From an uncultured Sutterella sp. (GTDB lineage Bacteria > Pseudomonadota > Gammaproteobacteria > Burkholderiales > Burkholderiaceae_F), in contig CAJMKD010000002.1 of NCBI GenBank assembly GCA_905213905.1, positions 1-64,000 on the forward strand: a stretch of 64,000 nucleotides of DNA, written 5' to 3'. Shown piece by piece: positions 25,066 to 33,568 of this stretch. The notes beneath the pieces were generated by a model that was given only the letters and a program-made list of their open reading frames with translations, searched no databases and was not told the origin of the DNA. The translations under genes were made by a program, and so were the position numbers. The stretch's first letter is position 1; each line of letters starts with the position of its first letter.

Positions 25066-26243
25066 GCAAGTTCGCGCCAGCAAGCTGCGATTCTCTGAAG
25101 AATTCGAAGCTGCGTCTTGAGCCAAGCGACAACTGCCGCGATCCTGATGAGCTGTTCATGCTGCTTGCGCTCGAAGAAGCCAAGCGTGCCTGGCGAATTT
25201 CACCGCCCAATCCCTCCGTTGGCGCTGTCATCGTGCGCGACGGCCGCATCATTGCGAGCGGCTTTACGCAGCAAGCGGGCGGGCCGCATGCAGAAATCAT
25301 GGCGCTTCGCGATGCAAAAGCACGCGGTGAGAGCGTCGAAGGCGCCACCATTTATGTAACGCTGGAGCCTTGCTCTCATTACGGGCGAACGCCGCCCTGC
25401 GCCAAGGCGCTCATTGAGGCGAAGGTGGGACGTGTTGTTGCCGCTATCGGCGACCCGAATCCGCAGGTTCACGGCCGCGGCATGGCGATGATTGAAGCGG
25501 CAGGGATTCAGACGCGCTTGGGCGTTCTTGCGGATCAGGCTCGCGAAGTCAATGCCGGCTTCTTCTCAAGAATGACGCGCGGCATGCCTTGGGTTCGAAT
25601 GAAAACGGCTGTAACGCTTGATGGCCGAACGGCCTTGGCTGACGGCCGATCGAAGTGGATTACGGGCGAAGCGGCCAGAGCGGACGGCCAGTTCTGGCGT
25701 GCTCGCGCCGGCGCAGTCGTGACCGGTATCGGTACCGTGCTGGCAGATGATCCGCAGATGAACGTTCGTCTTGAAGATCAGATTCGACAGCCGCTTCGCG
25801 TCGTTGCGGATCCGCAGTTCAGAACGCCGGTTGATGCCAAAATCATTCGCTCGCCAGGCGGCGCGACGATTATTGCGGGACTTGCCGGACAAACCGGCGA
25901 TGCCTGCCGGCGCGCCGACGCACTCCGAGCTGCAGGGGCAGAGGTTCTCGAACTTCCATCGGACAGCACGCGGGGAATCGACTTGCGTGCGCTCCTTATA
26001 GAATTGGCATCACGCGAAGTGAATGAAGTGCATCTGGAAGCAGGCGCGGGCTTGAGCGGCGCGTTTTTGAATGCCGATTTGGTTGACGAGCTGCTCGTCT
26101 ACGAAGCGCCGTGCTTTTTCGGCGAAGGCGCAGGCCCCGCGCTTGTTTCGCCGCCGGATTCGCCGGCTGCAGCGCGACGCTGGCGCGTTCATTCGCTCTC
26201 AAAAATCGGGGAAGATTTTCGAATTATCTGTAGGAGAAACTGA
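25062..26243 (+). CDS. ribD: Bifunctional riboflavin deaminase/reductase RibD
   Basis: RibD carries out two consecutive steps of riboflavin synthesis: deamination of the pyrimidine ring, then NADPH reduction of the ribosyl side chain. The 393-residue protein has a CDA-type deaminase domain with zinc ligands H76/E78 (GPHAEIMAL), C104 and C113 (LEPCSHYGRTPPC). From about residue 170 it has the reductase domain (WVRMKTAVTLDGRTA and SKWITGEAARAD). About 25 extra residues precede the deaminase. The ATG at 25062 lies in the nrdR stop (ATGA) and uses GGAGAAAG inside nrdR. ribE follows after four bases. Confidence 0.96.
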   Translation: MSKFAPASCDSLKNSKLRLEPSDNCRDPDELFMLLALEEAKRAWRISPPNPSVGAVIVRDGRIIASGFTQQAGGPHAEIMALRDAKARGESVEGATIYVTLEPCSHYGRTPPCAKALIEAKVGRVVAAIGDPNPQVHGRGMAMIEAAGIQTRLGVLADQAREVNAGFFSRMTRGMPWVRMKTAVTLDGRTALADGRSKWITGEAARADGQFWRARAGAVVTGIGTVLADDPQMNVRLEDQIRQPLRVVADPQFRTPVDAKIIRSPGGATIIAGLAGQTGDACRRADALRAAGAEVLELPSDSTRGIDLRALLIELASREVNEVHLEAGAGLSGAFLNADLVDELLVYEAPCFFGEGAGPALVSPPDSPAAARRWRVHSLSKIGEDFRIICRRN

Positions 26244-26247
26244 AAAA

Positions 26248-26865
26248 ATGTTTACCGGTATTGTTCAGGCCGTGGGCAAAGTCCGCGAACCCGAAAAACT
26301 CGGCAACGGCGTGCGCCTTACGATTCTTGCGCCAGAACTTGGGCTCTCCGATGTTCATGTCGGCGATTCGATCGCCGTCAACGGCGCCTGCATGACCGTG
26401 ATCGACGTGAACGACCGCGAGTTCAAAGTGGACGTTTCCGCTGAGAGCCTTTCGAAGACGACCGGCCTGGATACGTTCGGCGAAGTGAATCTTGAAAAGG
26501 CCATGCGTCTTGGCGACCGCGTCGACGGTCATCTGGTGAGCGGACATGTCGACGGCGTCGGCCAGGTCGAGTCGATGGACCAGATCGCGGAGTCCTGGCG
26601 CCTGGTGGTGCGCGCGCCCCGCAAGCTTTCGCCGTATCTCGCCTACAAGGGCTCCATCACGGTGAATGGCGTCTCCCTCACGATCAACAAAGTCGAGGAC
26701 ACGGCGCTCGATACGCTCATCACGATCAATCTGATTCCGCACACGGTTGAAGTGACGACGCTCAAGCACCTCAAGCCGCAGGACAACGTCAATCTCGAAA
26801 TCGACACGATTGCCCGCTATATCGAGCGCATGGTGTCGCTGCGTGACGACGATGCGCTTTTCTGA
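26248..26865 (+). CDS. ribE: Riboflavin synthase, alpha subunit
   Basis: It dismutates two 6,7-dimethyl-8-ribityllumazine molecules to riboflavin and the pyrimidinedione. The 205-residue protein starts with the invariant MFTGIVQAVGKV. It shows the internal duplication of two barrel domains, each with its own motif set (VNGACMTV in the first, VNGVSLTI in the second). GHVDGVG lies between them. It ends with a short helix (IARYIERMV) for trimerisation. AGGAG precedes ATG 26248 by 11 bases. It is tightly linked to ribD. The downstream neighbour is not the expected ribBA. Confidence 0.97.
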   Translation: MFTGIVQAVGKVREPEKLGNGVRLTILAPELGLSDVHVGDSIAVNGACMTVIDVNDREFKVDVSAESLSKTTGLDTFGEVNLEKAMRLGDRVDGHLVSGHVDGVGQVESMDQIAESWRLVVRAPRKLSPYLAYKGSITVNGVSLTINKVEDTALDTLITINLIPHTVEVTTLKHLKPQDNVNLEIDTIARYIERMVSLRDDDALF

Positions 26866-27191
26866 TCAACCTTTCTGATCGGCCTTTGTGATCGGACTTA
26901 GGCCGATCGAGCCCCGCTGCTGCCGTTGCGTCGGGGCAGGTTGCCGCTCGGGCGGAAAAGCCCGCGCTGCGCTTTTGGCAGTTCCTTCTTCGCGCCTTTT
27001 TGAGCCGCGCGACAGCCTGCCTGCAAAGCGTTGCGCGGGCTTTGCTTTTGAGTCAAAGAAGCGGCGTCTGTTGGGCTGAGGTCTGCGCTGGCGGCTTCTG
27101 CAGGGCCCATAATGAGTGCGCGAAAGCAAGCGGAACGACGCGTCCGGGCCGTTTGCGACAACGACAAGAAATGTGTATGAAGGAGGTTGCC
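26866..27191 (+). other. Structured 326-base gap after ribE
   Basis: Three hairpins lie in a row: GATCGGCCT (26877-26885) with AGGCCGATC (26900-26908); GCCCCG (26911-26916) with CGGGGC (26932-26937); and CGGGC-GGAAAA-GCCCG (26949-26964), followed a little later by TTTT. Together they probably end the nrdR-ribDE transcript. No FMN riboswitch sequence is present. Confidence 0.45.
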
Positions 27192-28280
27192 ATGACGCCC
27201 AGGCTTTTTACGCCGATAGAAATCGGCTCCGTTACTGTTCCAAACCGCATCAGCGTGCCGCCGATGTGCATGTACAGCGCGAAGTTGGGTGTCGCGCAGC
27301 CTTTCCATTTTGCGCACTATGCCAAACTGGCGCAGTCCGGAGCCGGACTTGTATGCATTGAGGCTTGCGCCGTGACGCCTGAAGGGCGCATTACGGAAAA
27401 CGATCTTGGCCTCTGGTCTGATGAATGCGAAGCCGGCATCGCGGCGATTGTCCGCACGATGCGCCAGGCCATGCCGGGCGTGCGGATTTTCATCCAGCTT
27501 TCGCATGCCGGCCGAAAGGCAAGCCGCCGCGCGCCTTGGGCTGGCAGCGCCGTGCTTGCTGTCAGCGACGGCGGCTGGCGCGTGCGTGCGCCGAGCGATC
27601 TGCCTTTCGGAGAAGACGGACCAAAGCCGCTGCCGCTCGACTTTGAGGAATGCGGCGAGCTTGCGCGCGCCTTCGGGAAAGCGGCTGCGCGCGCCGTCCG
27701 CGCTGGCGTCGACGGCATTGAACTGCATATGGCGCACGGCTACCTGATTCATGAATTCCTTTCGCCGCTCTCGAACCGGCGGATTGATGAATACGGCGGC
27801 GCTTTTGAAAACCGTACGCGCTTTGCCGTTGATGTCATGGAGGCTGTCATGAGCGCTGTCGGCCGAGACGCCGCTGTGGGACTCCGCGTTTCGGCCACGG
27901 ACTGGGTCGATGGCGGGTGGACGCCGGAAGAGACGGTTGATTTGGTGAAGCTCGCCAAGCGCCACGGGCTTGTCTTTGCGGACGTATCGACGGGCGGACT
28001 TGTGCCGGATGCGGCGATTGACGAGGCGCCGGGCTATCAAGTGCCCTTTGCGGCGCAGGTGAAGCGGGCAGCGGGCATGCCTGTTTTCGCATGCGGCCGC
28101 ATAACGAATGCCTCGCAGGCCGAAACGATCCTTCGCGCGGCAGCCGCCGACGTGATCGATGTGGGCCGCGGCGTGCTTGACGATCCGAACTGGGGCTGGC
28201 ACGCAGCGCGTGCGCTGCGCGTCAAAAGCGTGCCGGAACTTGCTGTCCCGCAGCAGTATGAGCGCGGCATCCGCCTTTGA
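27192..28280 (+). CDS. NADH:flavin oxidoreductase, YqjM/NamA-type old yellow enzyme
   Basis: An FMN-dependent ene-reductase of the (beta-alpha)8 barrel OYE family; the physiological substrate is unknown. The 362-residue protein starts MTPRLFTPIEIGSVTVPNRI. It carries cysteine 26 in PPMCMYSA, the residue that tunes FMN in YqjM-class enzymes. ELHMAHGYLIHEFLSP holds the two substrate-binding histidines, and NRRIDEYGG and the C-terminal CGRITN follow. AAGGAGG 5 bases upstream supports ATG 27192; the longer frame upstream is not coding. It lies between ribE and ribH where Burkholderiales usually keep ribBA. Confidence 0.9.
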   Translation: MTPRLFTPIEIGSVTVPNRISVPPMCMYSAKLGVAQPFHFAHYAKLAQSGAGLVCIEACAVTPEGRITENDLGLWSDECEAGIAAIVRTMRQAMPGVRIFIQLSHAGRKASRRAPWAGSAVLAVSDGGWRVRAPSDLPFGEDGPKPLPLDFEECGELARAFGKAAARAVRAGVDGIELHMAHGYLIHEFLSPLSNRRIDEYGGAFENRTRFAVDVMEAVMSAVGRDAAVGLRVSATDWVDGGWTPEETVDLVKLAKRHGLVFADVSTGGLVPDAAIDEAPGYQVPFAAQVKRAAGMPVFACGRITNASQAETILRAAAADVIDVGRGVLDDPNWGWHAARALRVKSVPELAVPQQYERGIRL

Positions 28281-28548
28281 AGTTCGTCTCCGAACGGTTC
28301 GCCAAGGGCCTTGAACAGGTCGGCAATGGAAATTTGAGGCCATGCGGAAGGATTTCCGTGGGGCTTCAAGGTAAAATAAAAAGTTCAGCAATGCGGAGGG
28401 CGCCTTCAAGTTGAGAGGCGCATGCCGCTTGCAGCAGACGGTGCCGCGGCCGGCTTTCGAAGCACAAGCCCGCAGCGGCCAAATTAAAGCTTCCAGCCGC
28501 TGCGCGCCGAATCGCAAGTGCGCGGCAAGACTCGAAGAGGAGAAAAAA

Positions 28549-29052
28549 ATGGCTGTTGATGTGATTCCCACTTCCCTCGACGGAACGGATCTCCGAATCG
28601 GGATTGTTGTCGCCCGATTCAACGAATATGCCGGTCGCGGCGAATTCGATTCCTGCATGGACGAATTGCGCAAGCTCGGCGTGATGGACGAGGACGTCAC
28701 GAAGATCTCGGTGCCGGGCGCGCTTGAAATTCCGCTCGCGCTCCAGAAGCTCGCGCAGACGGATGAATACGATGCGCTCATTGCGCTTGGCGCTGTCATT
28801 CGCGGTGAGACCTATCACTTTGAAATCGTTTCGAACGAGTCCGCCGCCGGCATCATGCGCGTGTCGCTCGACTTCGAAATTCCGATCGCCAACGGCGTGC
28901 TGACGACGAACGACGACGAACAGTGCGAAGAGCGCATTGACATGAAGGGCCGCGACTGCGCCCGCTGCGCAGTTGAAATGGCCAACCTCGCCAAGGAGTT
29001 CGTCTCGGCGGAAGACTTTGAACCCGAAGAAGACGAAGAAGAGGACCGCTGA
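28549..29052 (+). CDS. ribH: 6,7-dimethyl-8-ribityllumazine synthase (lumazine synthase)
   Basis: RibH condenses the ribityl pyrimidine with dihydroxybutanone phosphate to lumazine, forming large oligomeric shells in many bacteria. The 167-residue protein has IGIVVARFNEY near residue 17, VPGALEIPLAL, LGAVIRGETYHFE and the GVLTTNDDEQ loop. A very acidic C-terminal tail (EPEEDEEEDR) is added. GAGGAGA before ATG 28549 is a good ribosome-binding site. nusB starts two bases after the stop, the classical ribH-nusB pair. The 268-base gap upstream has TAAAAT near 28373 as a possible -10 element, but no FMN-riboswitch features. Confidence 0.96.
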   Translation: MAVDVIPTSLDGTDLRIGIVVARFNEYAGRGEFDSCMDELRKLGVMDEDVTKISVPGALEIPLALQKLAQTDEYDALIALGAVIRGETYHFEIVSNESAAGIMRVSLDFEIPIANGVLTTNDDEQCEERIDMKGRDCARCAVEMANLAKEFVSAEDFEPEEDEEEDR

Positions 29053-29054
29053 GC

Positions 29055-29570
29055 ATGACCGGCACGCAAAAGACGCATCGTCGTCCGCATTCAGCTCGCC
29101 ATCTTGCGCGCGTCTTTACGCTCCTCGGCCTCTATCAATGGATTGCCGATCCGACGCTGCGTTACACGGCGATCGAAGAGCATCTTTCGGGGCTGATCAA
29201 CGATGAGGGCGAACAGCTTGAGGGCTGCGACATCTCGCCGGCGGATTTTGAACGCGCGGACAAAACGCTCTTTCACGATCTGCTCTCGGGCGTGCTGATC
29301 AACGCCGAAGAAATTGAAGGCGTCTTCAAGACGTTCGTCGACCGCGATCTCAAGCGCGTATCGCTTGTTGAGCGTGCGATTCTTTTCCTCGGCACGTTTG
29401 AACTCATGAAGTGCCCGCAGACGCCCTACCGCGTTGTTCTCAACGAGTCGATCGAACTCGCCAAGCAGTTCGGCAGCGGCTACCGCTTCACGAACGCGGT
29501 GCTCGAACACGTTGCGCAAACCGTGCGCAAGACGGAATTCGAGGCCGATCATGCTGCGAAGAAGGCGTAA
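29055..29570 (+). CDS. nusB: Transcription antitermination factor NusB
   Basis: NusB, with NusE/S10, binds boxA RNA and supports antitermination of rRNA operons. The 171-residue protein has the NusB/RsmB helical fold. Visible marks are ARVFTLLGLYQWI near residue 15, FHDLLSGVL, the VERAILFLGTFELMKCPQTPYRVVLNESIELAKQF block, and GYRFTNAVLEHVA near the end. It begins with a short basic leader that fits RNA contact. It follows ribH by two bases and ends before a strong terminator. Confidence 0.95.
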   Translation: MTGTQKTHRRPHSARHLARVFTLLGLYQWIADPTLRYTAIEEHLSGLINDEGEQLEGCDISPADFERADKTLFHDLLSGVLINAEEIEGVFKTFVDRDLKRVSLVERAILFLGTFELMKCPQTPYRVVLNESIELAKQFGSGYRFTNAVLEHVAQTVRKTEFEADHAAKKA

Positions 29571-29618
29571 TTTCGGACGGACGCGTCCGGAACGCTTGAG
29601 GACCCAGCTTTAAAAGGG

Positions 29619-29661
29619 AAGCTCTCCGACGGTGCGAACGCGCTCCGCGGAGAGCTTTTTT
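29619..29661 (+). terminator. Rho-independent terminator of ribH-nusB
   Basis: AAGCTCTCCG (29619-29628) pairs with CGGAGAGCTT (29648-29657) across a 19-base loop, followed by TTTTTT to 29661. Confidence 0.8.
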
Positions 29662-29704
29662 GTCAGGTCGGCGCAAAAGCCGGCCAAAGAGGGGGAATGC
29701 TGCG

Positions 29705-30697
29705 ATGAAGCAGAAAGGCGAATTTCAGATCATTGAACGCTTCTTTACGCATCAGAGCTTCGGCGCCTGGCGCAGCCAGGGCGTGGGCGACGACTGCGCA
29801 ATCATTGATGCAGGCGCCTGCCGTCTGACCGTGACGACCGACATGATGGCCGTCGGGACGCATTTCCTGCCGGATGCAGACCCTGAAGACGTAGGCTATA
29901 AAGCGCTTGCCGTCAATCTGTCCGATCTGGCCGCTGCGGGCGCCGTGCCGCGTGCTTTCTTTCTCTCGATCGGGCTGCCGTTTCGGGATGATGGCTGGCT
30001 GGCTGATTTTTCACGCGGACTCATGAAGCTCGCTGCGGATTCGGGTTGTGCGCTCCTGGGCGGCGACACGACGCGAACGCCTGAAGTGAAGGGGGCGCAT
30101 GCGCCTGTGACGATCTCGATTACGGCAATGGGCGAGCTGCCGCCCGGCATGGGATTGACGCGCGCGGGCGCCGAGCCCGGCGACGATATTTGGGTCTCCG
30201 GCACCCTTGGCGATGCGTATGCAGCGCTTAAATGCCGCTGGGGCCACTGGGATCTGATGCCGGATGCGCAGGCATCGTGCTTCGCCCGCATGGACCGGCC
30301 CACGCCCCGCAATGCGCTCGGCGAGGCGCTTTTGCCGCTTGCCCACGCCTGCGCCGATATTTCCGACGGCCTCCTCGCGGATCTCGGGCACATTCTGGAG
30401 CGCTCGCACGTTTCGGCAGAAATCGACTGGGAGGCAATTCCGATTTCGCTCGCGCTCGAGTCGCTTACGATTGCCAAGCAGCATGAGGCGGCGCTCGTGG
30501 GCGGCGACGACTATGAGCTCGTCTTTACAGCTGCGCCAGCCATGGCTGAACACATATGGGCGGCAGGCATCGCTGCGGGCGTGCCTGTGACGCGGATCGG
30601 CCGGATAACGGAGCGAAAGGCAACGGATCTGACGGTGCGCGATGCCGAAGGGCTGCCCGTCGTGTTCGATCGCGCGGGCTTTGATCACTTCGCTTGA
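29705..30697 (+). CDS. thiL: Thiamine-monophosphate kinase ThiL
   Basis: ThiL phosphorylates thiamine monophosphate to the active cofactor thiamine diphosphate. The 330-residue protein of the PurM-like fold has GVGDDCAIIDA near residue 27, TTDMMAVGTHFLP, LGGDTTRTPEV near 118, ADISDGLLADLGHIL, and GGDDYELVFTA in the C-terminal part. ATG 29705 has GAGGGGG about 9 bases upstream. Its stop overlaps a possible TTG start of pgpA; the better pgpA start is 27 bases past the thiL stop. thiL-pgpA is a common pair in proteobacteria. Confidence 0.95.
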   Translation: MKQKGEFQIIERFFTHQSFGAWRSQGVGDDCAIIDAGACRLTVTTDMMAVGTHFLPDADPEDVGYKALAVNLSDLAAAGAVPRAFFLSIGLPFRDDGWLADFSRGLMKLAADSGCALLGGDTTRTPEVKGAHAPVTISITAMGELPPGMGLTRAGAEPGDDIWVSGTLGDAYAALKCRWGHWDLMPDAQASCFARMDRPTPRNALGEALLPLAHACADISDGLLADLGHILERSHVSAEIDWEAIPISLALESLTIAKQHEAALVGGDDYELVFTAAPAMAEHIWAAGIAAGVPVTRIGRITERKATDLTVRDAEGLPVVFDRAGFDHFA

Positions 30698-30723
30698 GAA
30701 CGACCGACAGAAGGAAGCGCCTC

Positions 30724-31254
30724 TTGTTTGAGAAATATTCGGAAAAGAATCCCGCGAACCGCATTCGGCTCACGATGCGGTTCGCGTGGGCAACGCCCGC
30801 ACATGTTGCGGCAACCTTTTTCGGCGCCGGCGCGCTTCGGCCTGCACCGGGGACGTGGGGAACGGCGGCAGGCGTTTTGGCCTACGCGCTGCTCGAGCCT
30901 CTGATGTCGGCCTTCGGTTTTGCCGGCTGGGCCGCGCTCGCTTTTGTCGTCTTCTGGATCGGCGTCTGGGCCGCAGGCGAAGTTGCGCGCGATCTCGGCG
31001 TTGAGGATCACGGCGGCATCGTGATTGATGAGGTCGTGGCCGTGTGGCTTGTTTGCGCGGGCGGCCCCGACGACTGGCGGTGGTGGGCCGCCGCATTTCT
31101 TGCCTTCCGTGTTTTCGATATCATCAAGATTTGGCCGGGCTCCTGGGCAGACAAAAACATCAAGGGCGGCTTCGGCGTCATGGTCGACGATCTTTTCGCT
31201 GCTTTCTACGCTTGGGCGCTGCTGAAGGTTATTGCTTTGGCAATGGGCTTTTGA
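30724..31254 (+). CDS. pgpA: Phosphatidylglycerophosphatase A
   Basis: PgpA dephosphorylates phosphatidylglycerol phosphate in the inner membrane. With the TTG start at 30724 (AAGGAAG 7 bases upstream), the protein has 176 residues, close to E. coli PgpA (172). The alternative TTG at 30694 overlaps the thiL stop and lacks a good site. Marks are GALRPAPGTWGT, DHGGIVIDEVVAVWLV (the acidic catalytic region), and FRVFDIIKIWPGSWADKNIKGG. Four hydrophobic segments fit the family. Confidence 0.93.
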   Translation: MFEKYSEKNPANRIRLTMRFAWATPAHVAATFFGAGALRPAPGTWGTAAGVLAYALLEPLMSAFGFAGWAALAFVVFWIGVWAAGEVARDLGVEDHGGIVIDEVVAVWLVCAGGPDDWRWWAAAFLAFRVFDIIKIWPGSWADKNIKGGFGVMVDDLFAAFYAWALLKVIALAMGF

Positions 31255-31367
31255 AAGAAAATTGAAAATGCGCAAAAGCGGCGCTCTCGCGCCAACAGCG
31301 CTATTCTCAATAATGTTTTCCATTCTTTGGGCGCCTCTTCGGCTACAAGCTTCGGGCGCAGAGCGGC

Positions 31368-31907
31368 ATGGCGGATTTGAACGAACAGGCGGCGCTCGCC
31401 GCGGAAATTCTGGGCGGCCTCGCCCTTGAGGGACATCATATTGTTGCGACGGCTGAAAGCCTCACGGGCGGGGCTGTGGCAGCGGCCATCACCAGCGTGC
31501 CGGGCGCATCCCAGTGGTTCGACCGAGGCTTCGTCGTTTATACGCCGCGCGCCAAGAGCGAAATGCTCGATGTGCCCGCTCAGCTGATCGAGAAGGCCGG
31601 CGTCGTCTCGCTCGAGGTGGCGCATGCGATGGCGCGGGGCGCCGCCGCGCGCAGCAGCGCGGATCTCTCTGTTGCGCTCACGGGCGTGGCCGGCCCTACG
31701 GGCGGCACGCCCGAAACACCTGTCGGCACTGTCTGCATCGGCTGGGGACAGAAACTTCTGGATGGCACCGTCGTCACGACGGCGCGCAAAATTCTCGTTC
31801 CCGGCAGTCGGCCGATTGTCGTCGCAGGGGCCAAGCGCGTGGCGCTTCAGGGACTCATTGCGCTCATGAACGGTGAAAATCCCGCCACGATGCCCTGTGA
31901 ATTCTGA
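31368..31907 (+). CDS. pncC: Nicotinamide-nucleotide amidohydrolase PncC (CinA C-terminal domain)
   Basis: PncC hydrolyses NMN to nicotinate mononucleotide in pyridine-nucleotide salvage. The 179-residue protein is the stand-alone CinA C-terminal domain. It has ATAESLTGGAVAAAITSVPGAS near residue 25, GFVVYTPRAKSEML, and SVALTGVAGPTGGTPETPVGTV near 105. The competence/MoCF-like N-terminal domain of full CinA is absent, as in E. coli YgaD/PncC. The ribosome-binding site is weak. It lies after pgpA, the same order seen in many Burkholderiales. Confidence 0.93.
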   Translation: MADLNEQAALAAEILGGLALEGHHIVATAESLTGGAVAAAITSVPGASQWFDRGFVVYTPRAKSEMLDVPAQLIEKAGVVSLEVAHAMARGAAARSSADLSVALTGVAGPTGGTPETPVGTVCIGWGQKLLDGTVVTTARKILVPGSRPIVVAGAKRVALQGLIALMNGENPATMPCEF

Positions 31908-31960
31908 ACGGGCAGCCGTTTGCTTTTCCTTTCCAACAACGCACTTCAACAATCACAATC

Positions 31961-33568
31961 ATGTCGAGCTGGCTTGACGTACTGATCCTTCTTTTCCTGA
32001 TTGCGCTCAACGGCGTTTTCGCCATGAGCGAGATTGCGCTGGTCACGAGCCGCAAGGCTCGGCTGCAGCTGCTCGAGGACGACCATACGGCGGGCGCGGC
32101 GCGCGCGCAGGAACTCAATCAGGATCCGACGCGCGCCCTGTCAACGATTCAGGTGGGCATTACCTCGATCGGCATTCTTTCGGGCATCGTCGGCGAATCC
32201 GCGCTTGCCGAGCCTGTGGCTGCCATGCTCGTTGCGTTTGGCGTTGCGCCTGCAACAGCCAAGGGCGTCGGACTTTTGCTTGTCGTTGTGCTCATCACGT
32301 ACTTTTCCATCGTTTTGGGCGAACTCGTGCCAAAGCGCATCGGTCAACTTGCGCCCGAGCGAATTGCATGCCGCATATCGAATCCGATTCACTATCTCTC
32401 CGTTGCGGCTGCGCCCTTCGTGAAGCTCTTGAGCTTTTCCACGCACGCCATCATGCGCCGGCTCGGCGCCGATGAAAAGCAGGAAGCGAGCGTGACGGAA
32501 GAGGAAATCCACGCGATGATCGATGAAGGCGAAGAATCAGGGGTGATCGAATCGGCCGAGCGCGACATGGTGCGCAACGTCTTCCACCTCGACGACCGCC
32601 AGGTGGGCTCCCTCATGACGCCGCGCGCCAACATCAGCTGGATCAATCTGGAGGACAGCCGCGAGGTCAACATTCAGAAAATCTGCAGCTCCAAGCGCTC
32701 GCGCATGCCCGTTTGCGAAGGAAGCCTCGACAACGTGAAAGGCTTTTGCTCGACGCGCATCCTGATGCAGCAGATGCTTGAAAACGGCAAGCCCAACTTC
32801 CGCAACAACCTGGCGCCTGCGACCTATGTGCCGGAATCTCTGACGGGCATGGAGCTTCTCGAGCACTTCCGCAAGACAGACAGTCCCATGGCGCTCGTTG
32901 TCGATGAGTACGGCGAAGTGCAGGGACTGGTGACGCCGCGCGACCTGCTCGAAGCGATTGCCGGCGAATTCAAGCCCGAAACGCCCGATGAGGCAAGCGT
33001 GACGCGCCGGGAGGACGGTTCGCTTCTGCTGGGCGGCATCATCTCGATCCCGGAAATGAAGGACGTGCTCGACATCCGTTCGGTGCCGCTTGAGGAAGAG
33101 GCGCGCTATCAGACCCTGGCGGGCATGATCATGCTGCTTTTGGGGCGCATGCCCAAGGAGGGCGACATCGTCGATTGGGGCGGCTGGCGCTTTGAGGTGG
33201 TGGACATGGACGGCCGCCGCATCGACAAGGTGATCGCCTCGCGTCCGTCCACTGGGGCTGTCGTCAAAGCTGCGCTCGTCAAGATCGGCAAGCCCATTGC
33301 CAAGGCAGCCGATGCCGCCGTGAAGACCACGAAGGCTTCGATTTCGGCCGCTACGGGCAAAAATTCGGATGAGAAGAAGGAGCCGAAGCCCGCCGCACCT
33401 GCGGCCCGGCGTGCAGGCGCGCCGCGTCAAAGCCCGAAGGGCGCGGATGAACCAGCTATGCCGCTCTCGCAGGCAGCGGCTGCGCCAAGCACGCAGACGA
33501 CGCGGGAGAAGGCAGCCCCGCAGACGACGTCCGGTGTCCGCGACGCCAAGGAGGATGGGCATGCGTAA
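31961..33568 (+). CDS. CNNM/CorC-type hemolysin family protein (CNNM, CBS pair, CorC_HlyC domains)
   Basis: A membrane protein related to bacterial CorB/CNNM Mg2+ and Co2+ exporters and to TlyC. The 535-residue chain has a four-helix CNNM domain (about residues 5-190) with FAMSEIALVTSRKARLQ and IVLGELVPKRIG. A CBS pair follows (about 205-340; LMTPRANISW, VVDEYGEVQGLVTPRDLLEA), then a CorC_HlyC domain (about 350-435). The last 100 residues are a low-complexity Ala/Lys/Pro tail that is not part of the family. Its end overlaps the next gene by eight bases, indicating translational coupling. The ion specificity cannot be told from sequence. Confidence 0.9.
   Translation: MSSWLDVLILLFLIALNGVFAMSEIALVTSRKARLQLLEDDHTAGAARAQELNQDPTRALSTIQVGITSIGILSGIVGESALAEPVAAMLVAFGVAPATAKGVGLLLVVVLITYFSIVLGELVPKRIGQLAPERIACRISNPIHYLSVAAAPFVKLLSFSTHAIMRRLGADEKQEASVTEEEIHAMIDEGEESGVIESAERDMVRNVFHLDDRQVGSLMTPRANISWINLEDSREVNIQKICSSKRSRMPVCEGSLDNVKGFCSTRILMQQMLENGKPNFRNNLAPATYVPESLTGMELLEHFRKTDSPMALVVDEYGEVQGLVTPRDLLEAIAGEFKPETPDEASVTRREDGSLLLGGIISIPEMKDVLDIRSVPLEEEARYQTLAGMIMLLLGRMPKEGDIVDWGGWRFEVVDMDGRRIDKVIASRPSTGAVVKAALVKIGKPIAKAADAAVKTTKASISAATGKNSDEKKEPKPAAPAARRAGAPRQSPKGADEPAMPLSQAAAAPSTQTTREKAAPQTTSGVRDAKEDGHA

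Noticed and set aside
28281..28548. Possible FMN riboswitch before ribH, also sought before ribD and ribE
   Set aside because: None of the conserved FMN-aptamer segments is present.
26898..28799. 633-residue minus-strand ORF opposite the OYE gene
   Set aside because: The plus strand encodes an intact flavoenzyme with its catalytic residues; the antisense frame is low-complexity.
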